Assembly: GCA_029891385.1 (NCBI GenBank)
Contig: CM057230.1
Coordinates: 52,059,414 to 52,123,413, forward strand
From: Erythroxylum novogranatense
Taxonomy: Eukaryota > Streptophyta > Magnoliopsida > Malpighiales > Erythroxylaceae
Direction of reading: 5' to 3'
Length of the DNA stretch: 64,000 nucleotides
Shown here: positions 1 through 12,275 of the stretch, in pieces
Position numbering within the stretch: the first letter of the stretch is position 1
Layout of the letters: each line of letters begins with the position of its first letter
The notes under the pieces: generated by a model
Told to the model about the DNA's origin: nothing
Database searches by the model: none
The model's input: only the letters and a program-made list of their open reading frames with translations
Position numbers and translations under genes: made by a program

Positions 1-411
1 TATAATCAATTCAATTTCATCCAAATGCTATCATTCAATTCAAATCTCAATTTTTATCATCACAAACCTAAAATTCATCAAAGTTCTTAACCCTCATCAA
101 TCACTTAGTTAGGTCTTCACATAATTCATAAAAATCCATCTCCATGCTCATCTTTCACTTACAAATGGATATACAAAATTAAATCATCATAATCATCATA
201 ATCACTTCATCAAATAATCACTTTTATTCTTCACATAATTCACGACAAATCATTTATATCAATTCAACATTCCTAAAGTCATTCATACTTATTGTCTTCG
301 AAATCAAACGATCACTTAGCACATTCTCACAAATTCAATTTTATCCTTACACACTCTTCTCAATCTTACATGCCCAGTTAAGATCCTAATACTGGGCTCT
401 GATATCATAAA
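1..411 (-). mobile_element. Internal 5' edge of truncated gypsy-type element E
   Basis: This AT-rich stretch has no coding signal. It lies on the internal side of a minus-strand LTR that starts at 412. Read on the minus strand, 407 to 396 is TGATATCAGAGC, a one-mismatch form of the usual initiator-Met tRNA primer-binding site, four bases from the LTR edge. The rest of the element (gag-pol) would lie to the left of the window. The family is inferred from the LTR layout and not from any protein. Confidence 0.5.
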
Positions 412-3400
412 TGTTGGGACCCGATCCGGGAACCAGATCTCAACCGAAAAATAGGAACGGATACGAAGAATGGGGCGAATTTAAATTGGATAATTTGAAT
501 TCGATAACGACAAACAAAGCGAAAGCGAAAGCAAAGCGGAAGCAAAGCAAATGCAAATCGAATACAGAATCGAAAGAAGCAAATCGGGACGGTTACAATC
601 AAAGGCGCAACAGAGACGGATCGAATTCAAACTTACAATCAAAGTATACAAATGAAGCCAAATCGAATGGCATAACAAATGTCCGACATCCATGAATACA
701 ATACAAAGACAACAACGATCGCATTGGAAACCTAGACTAAGACATATCCGAAATTCGGTATAAATTTTTTTTTCTTTCTTTCTTTTTCTTATAACCATTT
801 TTACTCAAACTCATGCAAATCATACAATTTCCTTTTTCTTGGAAATTTATTAATTTCATAATCTCACTCAAATCATAACAAACTTCTTAACATTTATACC
901 AATCTCATAAATCCATCTTTCATACATCTAAATCTCATTTTTATTCATTTTCAATTTATCTAACAAAATTTCGGCAGCATAACGGCTGCCTTTGACCTAA
1001 CCCAAAACCTACAAATGGTTCAAAATATACTTCTAAATGCCCAATCAATCATACAATCATCAAAATCAACCGGACCCTCCGTCCAGAATCTCAGCAGAAA
1101 CAAACGCAATCTTAGTTCTAAACATTTCAATCATTCTTATACATAACCATAACTCATCATCATACACAAACTTTGAACCGCAACTCAACATATAAATCCA
1201 TAATTTACTTATATCAACACAATATACACAATTTCATACTCTCATACATCAAGTCATAATCCTCATACATTCTGAAATACATGCTCGAAATACATCATAA
1301 TAAACAATATTAATATCAAAATCTCCATTCACAAAAAAATACAGATGATGCAAAATTGAGCTTGACGCTCTTTCATCCGATCTCCTGCTCGAATACCTGG
1401 AGATTGGGGATGAGCTCGGAAGCTCTTGGATAACACATTTATAAATTGACAAATAAGCAGAAATCATTTTTCATAAGCGTTTTGCCAAAAGGACTAATTT
1501 TTCAAACTTTGTAACTTTTCCAATAGTTTCCTCAAACCTTTCAATTTTTCAAACTTTTCATATAAATCCCACTTTTTCATTTCTCAATTTTAAACATGAA
1601 TGCAACACACAAAAACAAAGCAAAAGCACGTAACATATCAAAATAGTCTGGTTCGGTTCGAAACAGAACGTACTGCACATTCCCGCATAGCGGTCCTGTA
1701 TAGCCGTGAACAGAACGTACTACACTTTCTCGCATAGCGGTCCAGTGTAGCCGTGAAGGGAATCCGAAATCGGAGCTCCGTGCTACTAGCGGGCAGCTGG
1801 GAGAAGGCTATAAATGAATAGAGACAGTGCACTGACTCACGAGGGACCTGACCAAACCCACATAACACATAAGCGAAAACGGAAATTCGAATTGCCCGAA
1901 GGCATTTTTCAAAATCTTAATTTTTCTTGAAAATTTTCATATCTCCATATAATTCCCACATACAAATCAAATTGTCTGAAGGCACAATTTTGAAACTTGA
2001 TTTTATACCTTCACATAAGGCATACAACTCAATCAATTCAATAATGCCACAAACATAGCAATTATCAAAACATTCATATATAATGATGCAAATTTGTTCA
2101 AAACACATTCGAAAATCATAAATCCACTATTAACCAACATTTTTCAAACATTTACAAAAACAATAATTTATCAAAAATCCAATTTTTGCTTTCTTTAAAA
2201 TTTTCAAAATTGCTTTCTTTAATTTTTCAAAATTGCATGGATAGCTTACAAATCAAAATATAAATATGCTACCCACCTCAAATTAATGCCAAAAACTTGT
2301 TCCAAGCTCCAAATTGATCATTTCTTCTTTCTTCCTTCCAATTTAAAATAACCTAAGCCAATTTCATCAAAATTCAACCTCATAAATAACATAATTCTTA
2401 AAATTGATGTCATAATTCATCAATTCATACTAATTTCAAGATATCTAAATCACCAATTTCTAAAATCTCCAAATTTCAAATTTGACCTAAATCGATTCAC
2501 TCAAATTCAATATCATATTTAACTTAATTTCTCAATTTGAGCTTAGAAAACATTAATTCCTTACATATTCAAACTATCTAAATCTCCAATTTTCAAAAAC
2601 CTCAATTTTCATAATTGGCCTAAACCAATTTACACAAATTCAATATCACAAATCACAATTTCTTCAAAATTGATTTCATATATCACCAATTCATCATACT
2701 TTCCATGATTCCTCATCGCCAGTCGCAACCTCAATCAATCGCTCATCTGAATTGAGTAAAGATTCGAAGTGTGTTTTGCGTGTGTCTCCTGGTGATGTAT
2801 TTCTCCCCAGCTGCGTGCGTTGTTCGTTCCTGCGTGGTGCGTTGTCTCTTCCTCTTTGCGTGTTGGCTCCTCCTCACATGCGTCAGCCCGATGTTGCATC
2901 GTTATGGTGGGTCTCTCACATGCTTCCTGGTACTTGGTGCCTGCGTGGTGCGTGTGTTGTATGCCTCCCTTGGTGGTGCGTTAGCCTCCCTTCGATGTAA
3001 CGGTCCTCCCAAATTGTAACCTCGTTCCTTTCCTTAGACCTAAGCCCTTATGCGTTTTTTTTTCTTTTCAATTCTAGAAACGCAAGCCACGCCTCTTTCC
3101 TTTCTCTTCCATGTCGTCGTTTCCTAGCTAATGTGACTAATTAATTGTGTTGGTCAAAAAACTCTTCCAAGCCTTCTCTTCACTCTACGCCGTCGTTTCT
3201 CCTTGTTGCCCATGCTACTGACATTTTCTGCTGGTGCCCTCTACATTTTGTGCCTTTATTTCTCAGCTAAACAATCTTCATAAGTCTTTCCAGCAGCTGT
3301 CGTTTAATGCTTATGCTTGGATCATTTCAGCCCTCCTTTTTTTGGCTTCATTTTACTTTGGACGCTGCTTCCTTCATTTAACCGTGGTCCTTTTCAACTA
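412..3400 (-). repeat. 5' LTR of element E (right end uncertain)
   Basis: The sequence starts TGTTGGGACC next to the primer-binding site, so this is an LTR in minus orientation. Inside it, around 1355-1460, is a stretch starting near GAGCTTGACG and followed by CTGGAGAT that resembles the same part of the Tekay C LTR (about 38075-38165). Around 1063-1110 a segment resembles 31095-31140 in LTR D. The order and length match a very long LTR of roughly 3 kb. I could not find the terminal CA with a matching duplication, so the right boundary is approximate. The GC-richer part at 2700-3050 has short open frames that I regard as chance. Confidence 0.45.
1661..1755. repeat. Two-copy 47-bp tandem repeat
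   Basis: Two adjacent copies of a 47-bp unit beginning AACAGAACGTACT and containing CGCATAGCGGTCC and TAGCCGTGAA. The copies differ by a few bases. It lies within LTR E. Confidence 0.75.
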
Positions 3401-3862
3401 AAGTCAAGTATATTTTTTACAAATTAAACATGAACTACTATAAATACAGATTCAGATAAACTAAATAATTTAGCAAGTAAAATATGTATAAAACCTACTG
3501 ACTGTATGTAGAAACTAAGAGAAAATTCCACTCTTTCTAATAAGGAAATGCATTCAACATGTGTTTAAGTAGACTATACAATAGAACGTCGTAGTATTAA
3601 GGTTTTCTCTTATGTTTTGTGTTTAAGTAGACTATGCACGTTTGTAAGTCTCCACTATATAAATTTATCAGATTAATGAAAATTTTAATTTCTAAAAAAA
3701 ACAATGTCATATAAGAGAAATACCATTCTATCCCTCTCCTATAACTTCATCCTCTAAATTGCTATTTATAATAGACTTACGACCTTTAATTGACTCCATC
3801 ACCTTAATAATTAAATCTCACAATAATCATTCTCTTTGTTTATTCAACTGGTCATTTGTTAT
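3401..3862. other. Non-coding AT-rich flank of copia element 1
   Basis: No gene is visible. The stretch contains short repeats such as TTTAAGTAGACTAT, present twice near 3563 and 3622. It ends in GTTAT (3858-3862), the left copy of the target duplication of the copia element that follows. Confidence 0.5.
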
Positions 3863-5290
3863 TGTTGGATCGCGTACGATTCGAGTATTCACAATACACT
3901 GCGGAAAAAGACCATAGAACAACATGAAGTATAATCGAAAATACCAAGGATGTGCGAAAATACCTTATTTCCGTGAATTGGTTGCTTCTTTTTCAGATTC
4001 CAAGACACTGCAAACGCGAATGCCCTCTACCGATATCCACACGAGTATGCACGATCCGGGCTGCGGCTATGGTGTGCTAGCACGTCCTGAAACTCTTCCC
4101 GAATGCCGCACGATTTTCCTCTCGGATGGCGGCTAGGGTTTTGTGACAATTGTGTCTCATCTGCCTAATGAGACCTAAGTTTCTCTATTTATAGAGAAAC
4201 CCTAATCCCATTGAGGCCCCAATAAGTTTCGACCCATTATATCTCATATAATAAAAGCCCGACAACTTAATTCAATCTAGCCCAATAAATATATCTACAT
4301 ATATTTATTCAATACCTAATAAATTAGGCCCAAGAGAATAAGCCCAGATCACATAACTCTTTGTGTGCGACCCTGTAGGCTCATTTGATGTTGGCAATGG
4401 GCTTGATCACACTTCAAGGCCCATAAATCATAAGCAGCCTCTAGCAAGACATTATGACTACCCAAATCAAATGAGGATCGATAGTCCGATTTAACCTGTA
4501 ACCATGGTTATAGACTCAGTCCTTTTGTAACACGATATCAAGATTAATCACAAGGCATGGTACATGTCAACCTTTGATTAATCATAGTTTCTTGATCCTC
4601 AAGTTGACTGATTATAACAAATGACATTGATGACTCTTCATCAATTCATTTGAGAACGACCATGCATTTCTTCAGTCACACTTGTCAAGAGGCCCAATGA
4701 TATCTCTCTCACTTAAGAGAGGTACAAATCCCATCTACGTCATTCACATCCCTACGTATGATTCATTTGATGTCCAATATAAGACTACTTGCTATTCGGT
4801 TAAAAATAACTTAGTATAATATCAAAACACCGAATTCCTCATGTAGGGAACCATGATGACTTTAGGTCAAAGGACTAAAGTCAAACCATATTAAGAATCA
4901 CTAATGACATGAAACCATATAGTATTCTTTATGTGGGTCGGTCCAATATATGTTCTCTAACATATATCTATGTTTCTGATTTGATATCTCATATCCATGA
5001 TCAGTAAAACATGATCATCAATCATAACACATACTAGTCTTAATTCATTATTGTTCCACCAATAATGATCGACCAAGGACAGTCTAGAATAGTGTTATAA
5101 CGCTTATGGTTTTACTATCAAGTCACATACTTGATGACATAAGTCTAATACCATTCATGGAGTGTAAATCACATTACATAAACGAAATACATGCATATAT
5201 GAAAGGAATACCTCATAATATATTATTAACAAGTCATAATGTTAATACATGAATAACAAATATCCATTGGCCTAGGGCACACTATTAACA
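3863..5290 (-). repeat. 3' LTR of copia-1
   Basis: Because the element is on the minus strand, this left copy is the 3' LTR. It is bounded by TG...CA. A TATA box, CTATAAATAG on the minus strand, lies at 4184-4193, which places U3 at about 4200-5290 and R-U5 in the last 300 bp or so. Confidence 0.9.
4184..4193 (-). promoter_or_regulatory. TATA box in copia-1 3' LTR
   Basis: CTATAAATAG on the minus strand. The same sequence is conserved in the other LTR at 10877-10886. In the 5' LTR that copy would drive transcription of the element. Confidence 0.6.
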
Positions 5291-5304
5291 ATCTCCCACT
5301 TGCA
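5291..5304 (-). promoter_or_regulatory. Polypurine tract of copia-1
   Basis: On the minus strand, GCAAGTGGGAGAT abuts the 3' LTR start TGTTAATAG. This is the expected place and composition for plus-strand DNA priming. It begins 7 bases after the pol stop codon. Confidence 0.75.
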
Positions 5305-5310
5305 CTAGGC

Positions 5311-8300
5311 CTAATCGGTCAGATATCTAATACCCATAGACCTCGTATGACTCTCATGTTTAGGCTGTGGAAGAGGCTTAGTAAGTGGATCGACAATGTT
5401 GTCATCTGTGCCCACTTTGCATATCTTCACGTCTCCTCTCCCAATGATCTCTCTAATCAGATGGAAACGTCTAAGTAAGTGTTTGGATCTATAATGTGAG
5501 TTTGGTTCCTTAGCGTGTGCTATAGCCCCATTATTATCACAATAAAGGTTTATAAGAGTTGCAATGCTAGGAACAACTCCAAGCTCAGTAATGAACTTCC
5601 TAATTCATACAGTTTCCTTAGCTGCATCCGAGGCAGCAATGTACTCGACTTCGCCAGAATCAAGAACACTGCTCTTGCTTTGAACTTTTCCACTCACTCG
5701 CACTCCATTCAAATGTAATGAAAACCCGATTGCGATCTAAAATCATCTATGTCGATCGAAAACCAGCATCAGTGTAACCATTTACAATGAGCTCTCCTTC
5801 AAGTCCTCCATAGACTAGGAACATATACTTAGTTCTTCTCAAGTACTTAAGGATATTCTTAACTTCTATCCAGTGACTCTCACCATAATTAGATTGGTAT
5901 CTACTTGTTATGCTCAAAGAATATGAGACATCTGGTCAACTACATAACATGGCATACATGATAGATCCAATTGTAGATGCATATGGAATCTTACTCATGC
6001 GCTCAAGCTCTTTACCTGAAGTAGGACAATCCTTCTTAGAAAGCTTGATTCCATGTGACATAGGCAAGAATCCTCTCTGAATCTTGCATCTTGAACCTTT
6101 CAAGATCTTATCTATGTATGTACTCTGACTTAGGCCTATAAGCTTTCTTGATCTATCTCTATAGATCTTAATGCCTAAAACATAGGTAGCCTCACCTAAG
6201 TCTTTCATTGAGAAATGTTTCTTTAACCAAATCTTGACACTTTGTAAGGTTGGAATATCGTTTCCAATGAGCAGTATGTCATCAACATATAAAGCTAAAA
6301 GGACAACAGCACTCCCACAAACCTTTTTGTAAACACAAGGTTCATCTTCATTCTTGATGAATCCAAACTCTTTGACAACTTCATCAAAATGAAGATTCCG
6401 GCTTCTTGATGCTTGCTTCAATCCATAAATGGATCTTTGAAGCTTGCACACCTTTCCCAAATTCTTAGGATGGACAAAACCCTCAGGCTGTATCATATAT
6501 ACATCCTCAAGTAAGTTTCCATTGACATCCATTTGCCATATCTCATAATCATAGTATGCAGCTATGGAAATAAGAATTCTAATGGATTTGATCATGACCA
6601 CTGGAGAAAATGTCTCATCATAATCAATTCCATGAACTTGTCGATAACCTTTAGCAACAAGTCTTGCTTTATAAGTGTGCACATTTCCATCCATGTCGAG
6701 TTTTTTTTTGAAAACTCACTTACATCCAATGGTCTTCAAGCCATCAGACGGATCAATCAAAGTCCAAACTTGATTGTCACACATGGATTGCATCTCTGCT
6801 TTCATGGCCTCTAACCATTTAACAGATTCTGGACTTTTCATAGCTTCTTGATAGGTTGTGGGCTCTTTATGATCGATGAGCATCACATTATCATCATCAG
6901 TAACGAGAAATTCATATCTCTCGGGCTCATGACGAATCCTATCAGATCTACGTAGGCCTTGTGTTGTTGAAGGCTGCTCATCAACAGCTTGTGAGCTCGC
7001 TTCAATCTCCTTTTTAGGCTCAATGTCATTATGTGAAACTTGAATTTCTTCAAGTTGTACTTTACTCCCATTGTTTCCTTTGGAAACAAATTCCTTCTCT
7101 AAGAAAAAACCATTTCGATCAACAAACACTTTGTTCTCTGCTAGGATGTAAAAGTAATATCCTTTAGTTTCCTTAGGATATCCCACAAAATAACATTTTT
7201 CAGATTTGGGTGCCAACTTGTCAGCAATTGGACGCTTCAAATAAGCTTCACAACCCCAAATCTTTAGAAAAGATAAATTGGGACGCTTCCCAGTCCATAT
7301 CTCATAAGGTGTCTTTTCTACAGCCTTTGAAGGAATACGGTTCAATATGAATGTTGCCGTTTCTAAAGCATAGCCCCAGAAATATTTTGGAAGATCAGTT
7401 TGACTCATCATTGATCGAACCATATCTAATAGAGTTCGATTTCTCCTTTCAGAAACACCATTCCATTGAGGAGTTCCTGGAGGAGTCAATTGTGAAACAA
7501 TTCCACAATTCTTAAGATAATCATCAAACTCTTGGCTTAAGTACTCACCTCCTCGAACAGATCGAAGGATTTTAATTATTTTGCCAAGCTAATTTTGTAC
7601 TTCATTCTTATATTCTTTGAACTTTTCAAAAGATTCAGATTTGTGCTTCATTAAATAGACATACCTATATCTACTGAAGTCATCTGAAAAAGTAATGAAA
7701 TACAAATAATCTCCTCTCGCTGAAATGCTAAAAGGACCACATACATCGGTATGTATAAGGCCCAATAGCTTATTGGCCCTTTCCCTTTTACCTGTGAAGG
7801 GGGCCTTTTTTATCTTACCCAGCAAAAAAGAATCACATGTCTCAAAAGATTCAAAAGAATCAATGAATCCATCTTGATGGAGTTTTGAAATGCGTTTTTC
7901 ATTTACATGGCCTAAGCGACAATGCCAGAGATAGGTTGGGTTCAAATCGTTAGATTTAAACTTCTTGGTATTTATGTTATAGATGGGCTCATTTGTAACA
8001 AACTCAGTGTCTAGAGTATAAATGCCATTTAATTGATGCGCAATGCCATATAAAATGTCATTCTTATAAATGGAAATACTTCTATTCTTAATAGAAAATT
8101 TAAATCCATCATTCTCTAAACAAGCAAAAGAAATAATGTTCTTACTCATAGTAGGTACATAATAACAATTTTTGAGTTCCAAAATGAGTCCAGTAGACAA
8201 AATAAGATCATAAGTCCCTACAGATAAAGCAGCAACTCTTGCTCCATTTCCTACGCGCAGGTCGATCTCACCAGACATCAATCTTCTAGTCCTTCTTAGA

Positions 8301-9236
8301 CTCTCCACATTAGTACAAATGTGAGTTGCAGCTCCGGTATCTAATACCCAAGATGCAAAAGGAGTAAAATTGATTTCTATAACAAACATAACTGAAGAAG
8401 TAGTCGCACTATTCTTCTTCCCTTTCAGCTCTTCCAAATAGAGTTTGCAGTTCCTTTTCCAATGACCAGGTTCTTTGCAGTGAAAGCAAACTCCCTCCTT
8501 AGGTGCCTTAGTCTTAGCTTTGGGCTTGGGTTTGGACTTGGACTTGGGTACTTTACCTTTGTCCTTTGCTGTGCCCTTCTTCTTGAAACCTTTTCCCTTC
8601 TGAACCACAAGAACTTCATTGGTGGTCTTAACCTTTCCCTTTAAGTTCTCTTCAGCAGTTTTCAGCATCCCATGCAATTCATCAATGGACTTCTTCATAT
8701 TATGCATGTTGTAGTTAAGAATGAATTGATCATATTCATCAGTCAAAGATGCTAGAATAAGATCAGTTGCCAATTCTTGACTAACAGGTGCACCTAATTT
8801 CTCAAGATGATGAATGTAACTCTTCATCTTGAGAACATGAGCACTCACGGGTGTGCCAGGAGTCATCTTGCATGAATTCAATGCCTTAGTGGTTCTAAAC
8901 CTCTCTTGGCGTGCTTGCTCTTGAAACATAGAGTTGAGCAAGCATGTCATAGGCCTCCATTTCCTCTAAATCCTTCTGAAGGTCAGAGATCATGGAGCCT
9001 AACATAAGGCATGACACATCCGTAGAGTCATTGATATGCTTCGTGTAAGCATCCTTCTGAGCCTTAGGTGCATTTGTTGGTGGTTCCTCAGGGATGGGCT
9101 CTTCTAAAACATAAACCTTTCTTTCTTGCTTGAGAACAATTCTCAAGTTCCTATACCAATCTAGGAAATTTGTTCCATTAAGTTTTTCTTTCTCTAGGAT
9201 AGATCGCATAGAAAGGTTTGTGGATGGAGTAGCCAT
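5311..9236 (-). pseudogene. Gag-pol polyprotein of copia-1, disrupted
   Basis: A copia polyprotein reading from the ATG at 9236 to a TAG at 5311-5313. Domains in order: gag (about 9236-8600); a CCHC zinc knuckle CFHCKEPGHWKRNC near 8470; aspartic protease with LDTGAATH near 8330; integrase with the H-x4-H part intact, but the second Cys of the HHCC finger is Phe (CDSF near 7830); reverse transcriptase with YVDD at 6278-6289; and RNase H ending with the usual C-terminal DPLTKPLPQP segment near 5370. Breaks seen: a frameshift near 8940, in-frame stops at 7589-7591 (a Gln codon turned to TAG), 6716-6718 (Trp to TGA) and 5936-5938 (Arg to TGA), and further frameshifts near 5740. It would have made the capsid and enzymes for reverse transcription and integration. 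Confidence 0.93.
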
Positions 9237-10542
9237 AATCTACAAAAATTATGCAATAAGGGTCAACATTCTTATTATTAAGAGGTATTAGCTCCCACTC
9301 AAATAAATAACCCTCAATTGAAAAATGGGAGAAACAAGATCCATATTTCACTAAGTCCTAAGAAAGCTTTGGCTTAACACTCAAGACTTAGTTATTTAGG
9401 TAGAAAACTCTTTTCAATTACATCACATGTAATTCTTGATGGGCTTATGTTTAAAATACATCTTATGTACTGCATGTATGTAAAAACCTAATCTTATGCC
9501 CTAAGCCCAAAACCGTTTTGATAGGTTAGTTAAGTTTAACCATACTTTACCTATGAATAGCACCATTATTCAAATGTCTTCCCTAGATGATCCCCACATG
9601 CCTTGCTTTGGCAAAAATCCACATAAGGATAAGCTAGAGATAAACATTGGTAAAGATTTATGGAAGACATATAAACTTAAAATTATGAAGAGGGTCGTTC
9701 AGGTTACTAATCCTATTAGTAAGGGTGTTTGTACTATGCTATTTCTAATCCTATACTACAACATACTTGAGTATATATATATTAGAAGTATAGAATAGTA
9801 ACTTACACATGAATATAAATATTCAAAAAATATAAATAAACACATGTAACATCACCCAGAATATATAACACATAACGAACAAACAAGCGTAGGGAAGTCG
9901 CCTTCTTCGGGCTTGTCACCATGGAAGAGATTATAGTCGACTGGTCGACTTGTGCTAGTCGACTGGAAGAGATGATAGTCGACTGGTCGACTTGTGCTAG
10001 TCGACTAGAACCAATGTCAGTCGATTGGAACAAACGTTTTTGCTGAAACACTCATCTCTGCTCTCCGATCAGTCGACTGAAACGCTTCTAGTCGATTGGA
10101 AGAGATGATAGTCGACTGGTCGACTGGAACTAATTTCAGTCGACTGGAACAAACGTTTTTGCTGAAATACTCATCTTCGTTCTCCGATCAGTCGACTGGA
10201 ACGCTTCTAGTCAACTGGAAGAGATGATTGTCGACTAGAGTATCCTTGTCCAACATGGATACTTGCAGTTTCCAATTCCACATCCATGTCTTACATGGTG
10301 GAAACCCTAGCAGCCACCACCTTTCGGTCAACCCCTTCATGCTTGTCATATATTCTCATCAGTACCAAGATAATCAACAGATCCGAAAAGAACATGCATG
10401 AAATAAAAACATTTTCGTATCACGCAACCAAAAACTGTGAGCACATGTAATACAAACATGCATATTTTTGATTATACAGAAGCCAAAATCGTGAACACAT
10501 GTAATCAAAACACGTATATTAATGATTATACAGAAGAACCTA
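9237..10542 (-). other. Untranslated leader of copia-1
   Basis: The 1.3-kb leader between the primer-binding site and the gag start. Its left part is AT-rich and non-coding. Its middle holds a palindromic repeat cluster (9933-10240). A short plus-strand open frame at 9553-9798 has no family resemblance and is antisense to the element, so I do not treat it as a gene. Confidence 0.7.
9933..10240. repeat. GTCGAC-rich repeat array in copia-1 leader
   Basis: About a dozen copies of AGTCGACTGG-like words, several in the inverted arrangement AGTCGACTGGTCGACT, separated by spacers such as AAGAGATGAT and TTGTGCT. A longer unit containing GGAACAAACGTTTTTGCTGAAA occurs twice, near 10025 and 10147. Each word is self-complementary, so the transcript could fold into a ladder of hairpins. 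Confidence 0.85.
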
Positions 10543-10554
10543 GCTTTGATACCA
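10543..10554 (-). promoter_or_regulatory. Primer-binding site of copia-1
   Basis: TGGTATCAAAGC on the minus strand, one base from the 5' LTR. It matches the complement of the 3' end of plant initiator-Met tRNA with one difference. Confidence 0.85.
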
Positions 10555-10555
10555 C

Positions 10556-11983
10556 TGTTGGATCGCGTACGGTCCGAGTATTCACAATACACTGCGGAAA
10601 AGACCGTAGAACAACATGAAGTATAATCAAAAATACCAAGGATGTGCGAAAATACCTTATTTCCATAAATTGGTTGCTTCTTTTTCGGATTCCAAGACAC
10701 TGCAAACGCAAATGCCCTCTACCGGTATCCACACGAGTATGCACGATCCGGGCTGCGGCTATGGTGTGCTAGCACGTCCTGAAACTCTTCCCGAATGCCG
10801 CACGATTTTCCTCTCGGATGGCGGCTAGGGTTTTGTGACAATTGTGTCTCATCTGCCTAATGAGACCTAAGCTTCTCTATTTATAGAGAAACCCTAATCC
10901 CATTGAGGCTCCAATAAGTTTCGGCCCATTATATCTCATATAATAAAAGCCCGACAACTTAATTCAATCTAGCCCAATAAATATATCTACATATATTTAT
11001 TCAATACCTAATAAATTAGGCCCAAGAGAATAAGCCCATATCACATAACTCTTTGTGTGCGACCCTGTAGGCTCATTTGATGTTGGCAATGGGCTTGATC
11101 ACACTTCAAGGCCCATAAGTCGTAAGCGGCCTCTAGTAAGACATTACGACTACTCAAATCAAATGAGGATCGATAATCCGATTTAACCTGTAACCATGGT
11201 TATAGGCTCAGTCCTTTTGTAACACGATATCAAGATTAATCACAAGGCATGGTACATGTCAACCTTTGATTAATCATAGTTTCTTGATCCTCATGTTGAC
11301 TGATTATAGCAAATGACATTGATGACTCTTCATCAATTTATTTGAGCACGGCAATGCATTTCTTCAGTCACACTTGTCAAGAGGCCCAAATGATATCTCT
11401 CTCACTTAAGAGAGGTACAATTCCCATCTACGTCATTCACATCGCTTCGCATGATTCATTTGATGTCCAACATAAGACTACTTGTTATTCGGTTAAAAAT
11501 AACTTAGTCTAATATCAAAACACCGAATTCCTCATGTAGGGAACTATGATGACTTCAGGTCAAAGGACTAAAGTCAAACCATATTAAGAATCACTAATGA
11601 CATGAAACCATGTAGTATTCTTTATGTGGGTCGGTCCAATATATGTTCTCTAACATATATATATGTTTCTGATTTGATATCTCATATCCATGATCAGTAA
11701 AACGTGACCATCAATCAAAACACATACTAGTCTTAATTCATTATTGTTCCACCAATAATGATCGACCAGGGACAGTCTAGAATAGTGTTATAATGCTTAT
11801 GGTTTTACTATCAAGTCACATACTTGATGACATAAGTCTAATACCATTCATGGAGTGTAAATCACATTACATAAACGAAATACATGCATATATGAAAGGT
11901 ATACCTCATAATATATTATTAACAAGTCATAATGTTAATACATGAATAACAAATATCCATTGGCCTAGGGCACACTACTAACA
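10556..11983 (-). repeat. 5' LTR of copia-1
   Basis: This right-hand copy has the same length (1428 bp) and ends as the left LTR. Its TATA box is at 10877-10886. It is followed directly by the second GTTAT of the target duplication. Confidence 0.9.
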
Positions 11984-11988
11984 GTTAT

Positions 11989-12275
11989 TAAGCTTATGAA
12001 AATACAATATCTTATAATAGATACACACATTCACATGATTTAATCTTCTTTCTCCTTTCTATTTAAAATAATACTTAACATTTACGACTACTCAATTTAG
12101 TCCGTCAAAAATAAAAGAACTAAAAAAACTCTCACAAATGACAAAATCACTTCTACCTAACCCAAACAATCATAACCTTACAACATAATTACTCTAAAAT
12201 TAAAACTTGTGATCTCGCAATTTACCAACCTCTCTCCTTTTCTTTTTTTATTATTTTCTTGCATGAAAAAGGAAA
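11989..12275. other. Non-coding AT-rich spacer
   Basis: AT-rich sequence between copia-1 and the first tandem repeat unit. I see no gene or recognisable element end in it. Confidence 0.4.

Larger units (their letters stand above)
3863..11983 (-). mobile_element. Complete Angela-like Ty1/copia retrotransposon (copia-1)
   Basis: An 8.1-kb element on the minus strand with two 1428-bp LTRs (3863-5290 and 10556-11983), both starting TGTTGGATCG and ending TAACA. A perfect 5-bp target duplication GTTAT flanks it (3858-3862 and 11984-11988). A primer-binding site, a polypurine tract and gag-pol lie in the right order between the LTRs. The gag and integrase sequences resemble the Angela lineage of copia; this is recognition from memory and was not searched. 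The differences I read between the LTR pair are mostly transitions, as expected for a methylated element. The coding region has a frameshift and several nonsense codons, so this copy is dead. Confidence 0.92.

Noticed and set aside
2752..3019. Two overlapping 82-codon frames in LTR E
   Set aside because: Cys/Ser/Leu-rich, in two frames at once, inside an LTR; composition effect.
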